From contig CAZNDN010000087.1 in NCBI GenBank assembly GCA_964571815.1, forward strand, positions 1-18,241: 18,241 nucleotides of DNA, in the 5' to 3' direction. The translations under genes were made by a program, and so were the position numbers. Below, piece after piece: positions 6,793-13,831 of this stretch. The notes below the pieces were generated by a model. The model searched no databases, had not been told where the DNA came from, and saw only the letters and a program-made list of their open reading frames with translations. This DNA is from CAZNDN01 sp964571815 (GTDB taxonomy: Bacteria > Fibrobacterota > Chitinivibrionia > Chitinivibrionales > WJKA01). Each line of letters begins with the position of its first letter. Within the stretch, counting starts at the first letter, position 1.

Positions 6793-9444
6793 CTAACTGC
6801 TTGATTTTGTGCTCAATATCTCACGCGCCTCGTCCAGGGCAGCCTGAAGCTTCGACCCGTCCTTTGCGCCGGCCTGGGCCCGCGTGGGCGAACCGCCGCC
6901 CCCGCCGCCCGCTTTCCGTGCCGCCGCCTTCACCAGCTCACCGCAATGGATACCGTGCTTTGCGGCCGTGCTCCCCGCGCAGGCGGATATCATTGCCTTG
7001 TCCCCATCGCGGGCGCCGACGACAAACACATGGCTATCAAGGTTCGAGTCGCGAATCGTGTCGGTGAGTGAGCCCGTCAGGAGGCTGAAATTCTTCTTGT
7101 CCAGATTTCCCATGTCCTTGACAATAAAAGAAATATCTCCATCTCCGCTCGTCGCTTCCCGGACAAGTTCCGCTACCCGCTCCTGGACCGATTGGGCCTG
7201 TCTGGCCGAGAGTTGCGACTGGAGTTCGCGCACTCGATCCTGCAGCGCACCGATCCGTGACTCCAGTTGATCTTCACCCGCCTTCAGCATGGCCCCAACC
7301 CGCGAGACGGTCCGTTCGTGTTTCTTGAGAAGCTCCAGAGCGTTGAACCCCGTGACCGCCTCAATCCTGCGAATACCTGCCGAGATGGAGCTTTCGGCTG
7401 TGATGTGAAACAGGCCGATTTCTCCCGTAGCTTCTGCATGCGTGCCCCCGCACAGCTCCATGCTCACATCACCCATCTTCACCACACGAACCTTGTCACC
7501 GTACTTCTCACCGAACAACGCCATGGCACCCTGCTTCCGCGCCTCCTCCGGTTCCTCCACGCTCGTGCCGACAGGTAAGTCGTTGAATATCCACGTATTA
7601 ACCAGGAATTCCACTTCCTCGATTTCGCTTTCCATCATTGCCTTGAAATGAGTGAAATCAAACCGGAGCTCATCCGGGCCAACCCGTGAGCCCGATTGCC
7701 GGACATGCTCACCCAGTACCGATCGAAGGGCCGCCTGCAGAAGGTGGGTGGCGCTGTGGTTTCGCCTGGTCGCCGCGCGGAGCCGCGACTCGATACGCGC
7801 CGTGACAGGTGATTTCAACTCCGCCTCGTCGAATTTCTCGGGAAGTGCTATGCGGTGAACGGGAAGATCGTTCCACTTGATTGTATCGAGCACCTCAAGC
7901 CGTGTTCCGGAACGCGTGAGCAGCATTCCCCTGTCGCCGACCTGACCACCCGATTCGGCATAGAACGGCGTCTTGTCCAGCACGAGCAGGCAGCGATTCC
8001 CCAGCAGCTTGTAGCGGACCACCGACGCTTCCGTTTCATCGTGCGCATACCCCAGGAATGCGGGAGCAGTATCGGCCAGCACCGCCCAGCCGTCGGGCGT
8101 AAGTCCCATTGAATCATCGCTTTGACCCGCTTCCCTTCCCATAGCCTTCTGTTGCTCCATGTGCGTGGTGTAGCCCTGTTCGTCGATCGAAAGACCCCGT
8201 TCCCCGGCCATGAGGCGTGTCAGATCGACCGGAAACCCGTAGGTGTCGTAGAGAACGAATACGTCTTTGCCGGGAAGCTCGTGTGCACCCGATTCCGTGC
8301 ACGTGCGAGCCATCTCTTCGAACTTCTCGATGCCCTGCTCCAGGGTGGTGCCGAAACGCTCTTCCTCGGAGCGAATCACTTCCTCGACCACCGTCCTGCG
8401 CTCGCCGATCTCGGCATACGCTTCACCCATCTGCTCAACCAGCGTGCCGACCAGCTTGCAGAGAAAAGGTTCATGGAACCCCAGCTCCCGTCCGAACCGG
8501 TAGGCGCGTCGAAGAAGTCGCCGTACCACATACCCCCGGCCCTCGTTGGAAGGGAATGCCCCGTCGGTGATCGCAAATACCAGCGCCCGGATATGATCGG
8601 CAATTACTCTGAAGGGGGTCCCCGTATCGTCGCCGCGGTAGCTCCTCCCGCTGAGCCGCTCAACTTCGGCTATGACCGTACGAAACAAGTCCGTGTCGTA
8701 GTTGGATTGTACTCCCTGCAACACCCGGACAACGCGTTCCAGTCCCATGCCGGTATCGACATGTTTGGCCGGCAGCTCATGCAGGGCTCCCGAGCGGTCG
8801 CGCTCGTACTGGATAAACACGAGGTTCCACAATTCCATGTAGCGGGCGCATCCCTCAACATTGACCCCGCAGGTATGGCCCATCTCGGGGCACACACCGG
8901 GTCCCAGATCGATATGGATTTCGGAGCAGGGTCCACAGGGACCGGTTTCTCCCATCTCCCAGAAGTTGTCTTTCTCGTCGAATCGCAACACCCGTGCGTT
9001 GTCGATATCCGTCGATTCGTGCCAGAGTCGCTCAGCCTCATCATCGTCGCGATACACTGTGGCGTACAGCCGGTCTTTGGGCAATTTCCATACGTCGGTC
9101 AGCAGCTCCCACGCCCAGGCAATCGCTTCGGGCTTGTAGTAGTCGCCGAACGACCAGTTGCCCAACATTTCGAAGAAGGTATGGTGGAAATGGTCTCTGC
9201 CGACTTCCTCCAGATCGTTGTGCTTGCCGGACACGCGCATGCATTTCTGGGAGTTGACCGCTCGGTGAAGCCCCCGGCTCGTATCGCCCAGAAAAATCGC
9301 CTTGAACTGGTTCATGCCTGCATTGGTGAACAGCAGCGTAGGGTCGTCCCGGGGCACAACAGGGGCGCTGGGCACGAATGCGTGCTGCTTTTCCTTGAAG
9401 AAATCGACAAACCGGGAACGAATCTCATTGGCGGTTTGTGTCAT
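6793..9444 (-). CDS. alaS: Alanyl-tRNA synthetase
   Basis: Charges tRNA-Ala and hydrolyses mis-acylated Ser/Gly-tRNA-Ala in the cytoplasm. At 883 residues it is full length. The class II catalytic core covers about 1-450: FTNAGMNQFK (39-48), QKCMRVSGKHNDLEEVG (66-82), FFEMLGNWSFGDY (90-102), and AKHVDTGMGLERV (226-238). The editing domain has the zinc-site motifs HSATH (563-567) and CGGTH (665-669). A coiled-coil stretch lies around 705-765. The C-Ala domain carries a glycine-rich GGGGGGSPTRAQAG linker (847-860). An unusual Cys-rich insertion sits after CGPCSEIH: Cys185, Cys192 and Cys199 follow Cys170 and Cys173. The gene lies 84 bp downstream of recA on the same strand, with no recX between. 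Confidence 0.98.
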   Translation of the reverse strand: MTQTANEIRSRFVDFFKEKQHAFVPSAPVVPRDDPTLLFTNAGMNQFKAIFLGDTSRGLHRAVNSQKCMRVSGKHNDLEEVGRDHFHHTFFEMLGNWSFGDYYKPEAIAWAWELLTDVWKLPKDRLYATVYRDDDEAERLWHESTDIDNARVLRFDEKDNFWEMGETGPCGPCSEIHIDLGPGVCPEMGHTCGVNVEGCARYMELWNLVFIQYERDRSGALHELPAKHVDTGMGLERVVRVLQGVQSNYDTDLFRTVIAEVERLSGRSYRGDDTGTPFRVIADHIRALVFAITDGAFPSNEGRGYVVRRLLRRAYRFGRELGFHEPFLCKLVGTLVEQMGEAYAEIGERRTVVEEVIRSEEERFGTTLEQGIEKFEEMARTCTESGAHELPGKDVFVLYDTYGFPVDLTRLMAGERGLSIDEQGYTTHMEQQKAMGREAGQSDDSMGLTPDGWAVLADTAPAFLGYAHDETEASVVRYKLLGNRCLLVLDKTPFYAESGGQVGDRGMLLTRSGTRLEVLDTIKWNDLPVHRIALPEKFDEAELKSPVTARIESRLRAATRRNHSATHLLQAALRSVLGEHVRQSGSRVGPDELRFDFTHFKAMMESEIEEVEFLVNTWIFNDLPVGTSVEEPEEARKQGAMALFGEKYGDKVRVVKMGDVSMELCGGTHAEATGEIGLFHITAESSISAGIRRIEAVTGFNALELLKKHERTVSRVGAMLKAGEDQLESRIGALQDRVRELQSQLSARQAQSVQERVAELVREATSGDGDISFIVKDMGNLDKKNFSLLTGSLTDTIRDSNLDSHVFVVGARDGDKAMISACAGSTAAKHGIHCGELVKAAARKAGGGGGGSPTRAQAGAKDGSKLQAALDEAREILSTKSSS

Positions 9445-9486
9445 GATACAGCTTGTTTCCTCGTTGGAAAGAATGATAAATCGCGC

Positions 9487-9502
9487 CGCACGGTGGCGTG
9501 CG
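9487..9502. other. Stem-loop in the recA-alaS spacer
   Basis: Perfect six-base arms CGCACG and CGTGCG flank a four-base loop in the 84-bp gap between recA and alaS. On the transcribed (minus) strand it is followed by GCGCGATTTATCATTCTTT, a weak terminator or attenuator context that could reduce read-through into alaS. Confidence 0.35.
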
Positions 9503-9528
9503 AACAGGCCGGCGGTCTCGGTCGGCGA

Positions 9529-10584
9529 TCAGCCTTCCGGCTCAGCCACACGTTCGGGCGCAGCCGCACCGATACTGAGTTGTTCTCGCAGCTTCTGCTC
9601 GATCGTCTCGCTGATCTGACGGTTCTGCATCAGGTATTCACGGGAGCGCTCGCGCCCCTGACCCAGCCGCTCGCCTTCGTACGAGAACCACGCTCCGCTT
9701 TTTTCCACAATCCCCTGGGCTACCCCCAGGTCCAGAAGATCCCCTTCGAGAGAGATTCCCTTGCCGTACATGATATCGAATTCGGCTTGCTTGAACGGAG
9801 GGGCAACCTTGTTTTTCACGACCTTGGTCCGGGTCCGATTGCCGATCACACTGTCGCCGTCCTTGATAGCCGCGATACGCCGAATGTCAAGCCGCACCGA
9901 AGCGTAGAATTTCAGGGCGTTGCCCCCGGTGGTGGTTTCGGGATTGCCGAACATCACGCCGATTTTCATGCGCAACTGGTTGATAAACACCAGACTCGTA
10001 CGTGACTTGGAGATAATCCCGGTAAGCTTGCGGAGTGCCTGCGACATGAGACGCGCCTGCAGCCCCACATGACTGTCGCCCATCTCACCCTGTATCTCGG
10101 CCGACGGTACCAGGGCAGCTACGGAGTCCACGACAATGATGTCGATCGCTCCGCTTCGCACCAGCGTATCGGCGATCTCCAGCGCCTGTTCTCCCGTGTC
10201 GGGCTGCGACACGAGCAGGTTGTCGATATCCACGCCGAGCGCCTTCGCATACTGTGCGTCAAACCCGTACTCCGCATCGATGAGCACCGCGATTCCGCCG
10301 CGCTTCTGGGTGTTGGCAATGGCATGCAACGCCAGTGTGGTCTTGCCCGACGCCTCAGGGCCGAAAATTTCGACGATCCGCCCACGCGGCAGGCCGCCGA
10401 CTCCCAGGGCATGGTCCAAAGAGATGGATCCGGTTGGAATCACGGCAACCGGCGCGGCCGCCTGATCGGAGCCCAGCCGCATGATCGCACCTTTGCCGTG
10501 CTGCTTCTCGATCTGGCTTACCGCCTGCTGGATTGCGGAATTCTTCCTCTGAGTCGAGTCCTCGGTGGAGTTTTTCTTCGCCAT
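9529..10584 (-). CDS. recA: Recombinase RecA
   Basis: DNA-dependent ATPase that forms the strand-exchange filament and stimulates LexA self-cleavage. The 351-residue protein has the full domain order. The N-terminal helix is at about 15-35, Walker A is GPEASGKT (75-82), and catalytic Glu is in LIDAEYGFD (101-109). VSQPDTGEQALEI follows, Walker B is IIVVDSVAAL, loop L1 contains QGEMGDSHVG, and loop L2 is MFGNPETTTGGNALKFYASVR. The C-terminal domain includes GAWFSYEGERLGQGRE. The usual His after the catalytic Glu is Tyr106 here. The start at 10584 has an excellent AAGGAG six bases upstream. It heads a likely recA-alaS-pcrB transcript. Confidence 0.98.
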   Translation of the reverse strand: MAKKNSTEDSTQRKNSAIQQAVSQIEKQHGKGAIMRLGSDQAAAPVAVIPTGSISLDHALGVGGLPRGRIVEIFGPEASGKTTLALHAIANTQKRGGIAVLIDAEYGFDAQYAKALGVDIDNLLVSQPDTGEQALEIADTLVRSGAIDIIVVDSVAALVPSAEIQGEMGDSHVGLQARLMSQALRKLTGIISKSRTSLVFINQLRMKIGVMFGNPETTTGGNALKFYASVRLDIRRIAAIKDGDSVIGNRTRTKVVKNKVAPPFKQAEFDIMYGKGISLEGDLLDLGVAQGIVEKSGAWFSYEGERLGQGRERSREYLMQNRQISETIEQKLREQLSIGAAAPERVAEPEG

Positions 10585-10930
10585 ACTTCTCTCCTTTGCG
10601 GGAGGTCTCTTTCTCTCCGGTTACACCTTGTACAGCCGCGGTTGCTCGCGTCGTCGGCCGATCGACACAGCAATCCGTACCGCGGCAATGGCGCTACACT
10701 GAAGTTGATCACTTAAAATATCTTCTGGACCGCGTCCGCCGTGAGTCGGTCCGGACCAAAGCCCGGTTCGTGCTTCTTCAAGGTTGAAAGAGGGCGTTTT
10801 CGTCGTCATGCCGCACCCTTTCGCGGGAGACCGCACAACGATGTGGAGTAGTCTGCACGACTGGATAGAGGGAGACCCACGCCTTGCGGCACGGCTATGA
10901 ATTTGAATGACCGCCCGTTTGAAACAAGAA
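10585..10930 (-). other. 346-bp recA upstream region
   Basis: This spacer separates the Mth938-like gene (ending at 10931) from recA and should hold the recA promoter. I see two short palindromes: TTCAAGGTTGAA (10777-10788) and GGTCCGGACC (10748-10757). Neither matches a LexA box I know, including the TGCNC-N4-GTGCA type described for Fibrobacter. A minus-strand open frame of 62-71 codons ends at 10621, but its codon third positions are much less GC-biased than the neighbouring genes, so I do not call it a gene. No tRNA or known riboswitch was recognised. Confidence 0.5.
10591..10596 (-). promoter_or_regulatory. recA ribosome binding site
   Basis: AAGGAG on the minus strand, six bases before the recA ATG. 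It is the strongest Shine-Dalgarno sequence in the window and fixes the start. Confidence 0.8.
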
Positions 10931-11383
10931 CTAATCGCGTGTTTTCAGAAGAACGGCTACCGGTCTGCCGGCTTCCTTGCGCGCGTTGTAGGCGCGGGTC
11001 GCCGGGCGGGTGGGAAGCATTTGAATCTCGATGCCGTTGCCGAGAAGCCTGTTGCGGTACTCTTGCGGGATGTCACGGCCCCGGGTATCATCGAACCCCG
11101 TGCCGATCACCAGAACCATTTCTTTCGTTCCGCGGTAGCCGGTCAGCCGGTGTCCCCTCTCGCTCCACCAGTGCCTGATATCGGCAGGGTTGGTCATGTC
11201 TTCAAGCAGCATCTTCTTCCCGTCCGGATCGACATACAGATCGAGGAACATGATCGGGATCCGATTGTACACGACCAGGTTGTTGCGAACGATTCCGAAT
11301 CGTTGCGGCTTGTTCGTGAGCCAGTACACCGTGCCGAGGATGATCAGCAGGGTGAGAAGCTTGTGTTCCCAGAGGAATTTCAT
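10931..11383 (-). CDS. Membrane-anchored Mth938-like (DUF498/AAMDC-type) domain protein
   Basis: A 150-residue protein with a single N-terminal transmembrane helix (about 8-23) and a C-terminal domain resembling the Mth938/AAMDC fold. The family-like points are RHWWSERGHRLT (70-81), MVLVIGTG (89-96), GNGIEIQMLPTRPATRAYN (115-133) and AGRPVAVLL (138-146). In the family these correspond to the IxGTG strand, the conserved Thr/Ala of the putative active site and the YN plus GR-V-A elements. The biochemical role of the family is not settled. The start codon lies 12 bp after the sigma-factor stop, with GAGGG further upstream, so the two genes are probably co-transcribed. Membrane anchoring is unusual, since most relatives are soluble. 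Domain call is from motif memory, without a profile search. Confidence 0.68.
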   Translation of the reverse strand: MKFLWEHKLLTLLIILGTVYWLTNKPQRFGIVRNNLVVYNRIPIMFLDLYVDPDGKKMLLEDMTNPADIRHWWSERGHRLTGYRGTKEMVLVIGTGFDDTRGRDIPQEYRNRLLGNGIEIQMLPTRPATRAYNARKEAGRPVAVLLKTRD

Positions 11384-11395
11384 CGGCGCGAAGCG

Positions 11396-12232
11396 CTATT
11401 CCCTCGAGTCTTGAATGAACGGGTACAGCTTCGCTCTGGAGGCGGGATTCTTGAAGAGTTTGCGAAGCGAGCGGTCCCGTATTAATCTGACCCTCTCACG
11501 GGTCAGCCGCAGTTCTCGACCGATTTCTTCGAGGGTGAACTGATGGGAGAAGTTGAGCCCGTAGTACATGCGCAGTATGCGCTCTTCCCTGGTGGTGATA
11601 CTCTGCAGCACGCCGTCGAGCACCTTCACCAGCTCCTTGCGCTCGCTTTCTTCGTTCTGGTTCGGCTCGTTGCCCAGGATATCCTGGAGCGTCTTCGTAC
11701 TCTCCTCATCACCCCCGGCGTTTCCCACCGGCGCATCGAGCGAGGACCCCTTGAGCTTGTCGAGCACATCGACGATCTCCTGCTCGTGCTCCCTGAACTC
11801 CTCCATCGCCATCGTCTTGTGATAGTCACCGGAGTTGGCGTCGAGCGCGGTCTTGAACTTTTTGACCAGTGCAATCTTGTTGTGGGGGATACGGACCGTG
11901 CCGGCCTGCTCGAAAAGCGCTTTCTGGATAGATTGCCTGATCCACCAGACCGCGTACGAGATGAACTTCACATTCATCTTGAAATCAAACCGCCTGGCGG
12001 CCTTCAGCAACCCCATGTTCCCTTCGTTGATCAGCTCCAGATAACTGAGCCCGCGACCCCGGTAGCGTCGCGCAACACTGACCACGAACCGGAGGTTGGC
12101 CGAGATCAGTTTGTTGACCGAGCCTTCCTTATTGCGCTTGACCGCCTTGACCAGCTCCCGCTCCTCTTCGTCGGTGAGCACGTCGTAGCGATGGATATCG
12201 CGGAAGTAAAGTGTTTCGGCTTTCGAACGCAT
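11396..12232 (-). CDS. Sigma-70 family RNA polymerase sigma factor (RpoD-like, no region 1.1)
   Basis: A 278-residue sigma factor with region 1.2 (about 6-33), region 2 (ANLRFVVSVARRYRGRGLSYLELINEGNMGLLKAARRF, then KFISYAVWWIRQSI at 89-102), region 3 (about 108-170, RIPHNK) and region 4 (about 203-265, TLEEIGRE then LTRERVRLIRDRSLRKLF). The short form without region 1.1 and the KFISYAVWWIRQSI core resemble the primary sigma of Bacteroidota and relatives. Two positions differ from housekeeping factors: Leu250 replaces the Gln that contacts the -35 box in RERVRQI, and Gln103 replaces the usual Thr of region 2.4. An in-frame TGA four codons upstream of the ATG supports this start, although no strong Shine-Dalgarno is present. 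It could be the primary or an alternative sigma. Confidence 0.92.
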   Translation of the reverse strand: MRSKAETLYFRDIHRYDVLTDEEERELVKAVKRNKEGSVNKLISANLRFVVSVARRYRGRGLSYLELINEGNMGLLKAARRFDFKMNVKFISYAVWWIRQSIQKALFEQAGTVRIPHNKIALVKKFKTALDANSGDYHKTMAMEEFREHEQEIVDVLDKLKGSSLDAPVGNAGGDEESTKTLQDILGNEPNQNEESERKELVKVLDGVLQSITTREERILRMYYGLNFSHQFTLEEIGRELRLTRERVRLIRDRSLRKLFKNPASRAKLYPFIQDSRE

Positions 12233-12256
12233 ACCGCTTACTCAACCCCTCGTTCA

Positions 12257-12285
12257 GGCCGACCGCGGCTTATTGCCGGTCGGCC
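12257..12285. other. Strong stem-loop 24 nt upstream of the sigma-factor start
   Basis: Nine perfect base pairs, GGCCGACCG with CGGTCGGCC, enclose an 11-nt loop. On the plus strand it is followed by GTTTT and looks like an intrinsic terminator, but no plus-strand gene ends nearby. On the minus strand it would be a structured part of the sigma-factor leader. Confidence 0.5.
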
Positions 12286-12303
12286 GTTTTAAGCGCTTCA
12301 AAC
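12286..12303. repeat. 18-bp near-palindrome in the glgC-sigma spacer
   Basis: GTTTTAAGCGCTTCAAAC has matching arms GTTT/AAAC and a self-complementary AAGCGCTT centre, with one mismatch per side. It directly abuts the neighbouring stem-loop. It could be an operator for the sigma gene; the function is unknown. Confidence 0.35.
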
Positions 12304-12332
12304 CGCCAAACCTTCATCCCCAACCGTCTTCT

Positions 12333-12368
12333 CAGCGGCAGGGCAAATCGCCCCGCCCTTCACCGCTG
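12333..12368. other. Nested stem-loop downstream of glgC
   Basis: Outer arms CAGCGG (12333-12338) and CCGCTG (12363-12368) enclose an inner hairpin GGGC-AAATC-GCCC. It lies about 50 bp beyond the glgC stop on the minus strand and may mark the glgC transcript end or part of the sigma leader. No T-run follows. Confidence 0.35.
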
Positions 12369-12420
12369 GACGGCGTGCGAAAGTTGCGGCATCTTCGGTT
12401 GTGTCGGAACGTCGAACAGG

Positions 12421-13686
12421 TCACACGAAGATATTCTTCGACGGCTGCTCGACAACCGTGATACCCCCCTCATAAACCAAATATCGCTCTTTGTCTCTCT
12501 CCGGATCAAGTCCCACTGCAACTCCGGGCTCGATACGCATGCCTCTGTCGATAATCGCCTTGCGCACGTGGGCCCCGCGGCCGATCTCGGCGTCGGGGAA
12601 AATGATCGAATCTTCCACCACGGCGTCGGCATGAATGTGCACCCCGCGCGAGAGCACCGAGCGGAGTACTCTCCCCCCTGTAATTATACACCCTCCGCAC
12701 ACGATCGAGTCGGGCGCCTCTCCATTCCTGCGCGCCGCGCCCCCGTCGGCGACCACAAACTTGGCCGGCGCGCTCTGCCCGGGTGCGGTGCGAATCGGCC
12801 ACGAGTCGTTGTACAGATTGATCGCGGGCACGATATCCCGCAACGTCATGTTCGCCGCATAGTACGCTTCCAGATTGCCGACATCCTCCCAGTACGGCTC
12901 CTGTCCGGGTTTCTCTCCGGGGATCCGGTTGTTGCTGAAATCGTAAACATAGACGGGAAACTCGGGGAAGATTCGCGGGATAACGTCCTTGCCGAAATCG
13001 TGCGAAGAATCAGTCAACGTGGCATCCTGGTAGACCTGTCTGACAAGGAAATTGCGGTTGAACACATAGTTGCCCATCGAAACCAGGGCCATGTTCGAAT
13101 TGAACGGCATGGGTGTGGGATTATCGGGCTTTTCCTGGAATCCGATCATGCGCCAGTTCTGGTCGACCTGGATGACGCCGAACTTGACGGCCTCCTGCAG
13201 CGGCTTGGGCACCGCCGCAATTGTTGCCACCGCGCCCACGTTTCGGTGGAAGTCCAGCATCTGCGAAACATCCATCTTGTAGATATGGTCGGCGCCGAAC
13301 ACCGCCACGTAATCGGGCTGCTCATCCTCGATAAGATTGATATTCTGAAAGACCGCATCGGCGGTCCCCTTGTACCAGTCGCCCCCGGTGCGCATCTGCG
13401 CCGGAACCGGATCGATATACTGTCCCAGCATGCGGTTGAGCGTCCAGCCGGCACTGAGATGCTTGATCAGGGAGTCGGCCTTGAACTGCGTGAGCACCTT
13501 GATCTTGAAAATGCCTGAGTTGACGAAGTTATTCAGCACGAAATCGATAATACGATACTTCCCGCCGAAATAGACGGCCGGCTTGGCCCTGTCCTTGGTG
13601 AGCGGATGAAGGCGTGAGCCCTGTCCCCCGGCCATGATCATGCCGAGAACACTGGGGTATCCGATTGCGGCTCGATACGTATCCAT
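12421..13686 (-). CDS. glgC: Glucose-1-phosphate adenylyltransferase (ADP-glucose pyrophosphorylase)
   Basis: Makes ADP-glucose from glucose-1-phosphate and ATP, the committed step of bacterial glycogen synthesis. With the start at 13686 the protein is 421 residues, close to the usual 420-430. The N-terminal nucleotidyltransferase domain has MIMAGGQGSRLHPLTKDRAK (16-35), then PAVYFGGKYRIIDF. YKGTADAVFQNI, VFGADHIYKMD and YWEDVGNLEAYYAANM follow. The C-terminal left-handed beta-helix starts near VLSRGVHIHADAVVEDSIIFP. The frame is open a further 39 codons upstream, but family N-termini begin only about 8-20 residues before AGG, and GGAGG sits three bases before this ATG, so I chose 13686. It diverges from the NfeD operon and is separated from the sigma gene by a structured 188-bp spacer. 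No other glg genes are in the window. Confidence 0.95.
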   Translation of the reverse strand: MDTYRAAIGYPSVLGMIMAGGQGSRLHPLTKDRAKPAVYFGGKYRIIDFVLNNFVNSGIFKIKVLTQFKADSLIKHLSAGWTLNRMLGQYIDPVPAQMRTGGDWYKGTADAVFQNINLIEDEQPDYVAVFGADHIYKMDVSQMLDFHRNVGAVATIAAVPKPLQEAVKFGVIQVDQNWRMIGFQEKPDNPTPMPFNSNMALVSMGNYVFNRNFLVRQVYQDATLTDSSHDFGKDVIPRIFPEFPVYVYDFSNNRIPGEKPGQEPYWEDVGNLEAYYAANMTLRDIVPAINLYNDSWPIRTAPGQSAPAKFVVADGGAARRNGEAPDSIVCGGCIITGGRVLRSVLSRGVHIHADAVVEDSIIFPDAEIGRGAHVRKAIIDRGMRIEPGVAVGLDPERDKERYLVYEGGITVVEQPSKNIFV

Positions 13687-13689
13687 AGG

Positions 13690-13694
13690 CCTCC
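13690..13694 (-). promoter_or_regulatory. glgC ribosome binding site deciding the start
   Basis: GGAGG on the minus strand, three bases before the ATG at 13686. The spacing is short but this is the only Shine-Dalgarno-like site near any candidate start, including the in-frame ATGs at 13743 and 13803. Confidence 0.55.
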
Positions 13695-13750
13695 GGGCGT
13701 GTACACGCGCCGTTCCGAAAACGTTCAAAACGGCCGACGGCATGAAAAAA

Positions 13751-13756
13751 TAGTAT
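13751..13756 (-). promoter_or_regulatory. Possible -10 element for glgC
   Basis: TATACT on the minus strand, five of six matches to TATAAT, about 65 bases upstream of the glgC start in the divergent glgC/NfeD spacer. No good -35 box lies 16-18 bases upstream, so this is tentative. Confidence 0.3.
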
Positions 13757-13796
13757 AAACCCTCGCCGAAGGCCGGCGCCGATGAGACGATTTCGG

Positions 13797-13802
13797 TTGA
13801 CA
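13797..13802 (+). promoter_or_regulatory. Possible -35 element for the NfeD-FloA operon
   Basis: A perfect TTGACA lies 30 bases before the NfeD ATG. The sequence 17 bases downstream is GATTTT, a poor -10, and transcription would then start almost at the start codon. The nearby AAGGA at 13817-13821 is the likely ribosome binding site. Confidence 0.25.
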
Positions 13803-13831
13803 AATCCTGTGCCGGAAAGGATTTTTAGTGC

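Noticed and set aside
8122..10005. 627-codon plus-strand open frame antisense to alaS and recA
   Set aside because: It spans two unmistakable conserved genes on the other strand and has no domain or ribosome binding site. It is a high-GC shadow.
10621..10836. 71-codon (or 62-codon from 10809) minus-strand open frame upstream of recA
   Set aside because: Third-codon positions are far less GC-rich than in neighbouring genes, the ribosome binding site is weak, and there is no homology I recognise. It lies where the recA promoter should be.
10585..10930. SOS/LexA box upstream of recA
   Set aside because: No match to the E. coli, Bacillus or Fibrobacter consensus was found by eye. The palindromes present are of another type.
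12211..13518. 435-codon plus-strand open frame antisense to glgC
   Set aside because: Full-length glgC with all motifs lies on the opposite strand. The shadow product has no recognisable feature.
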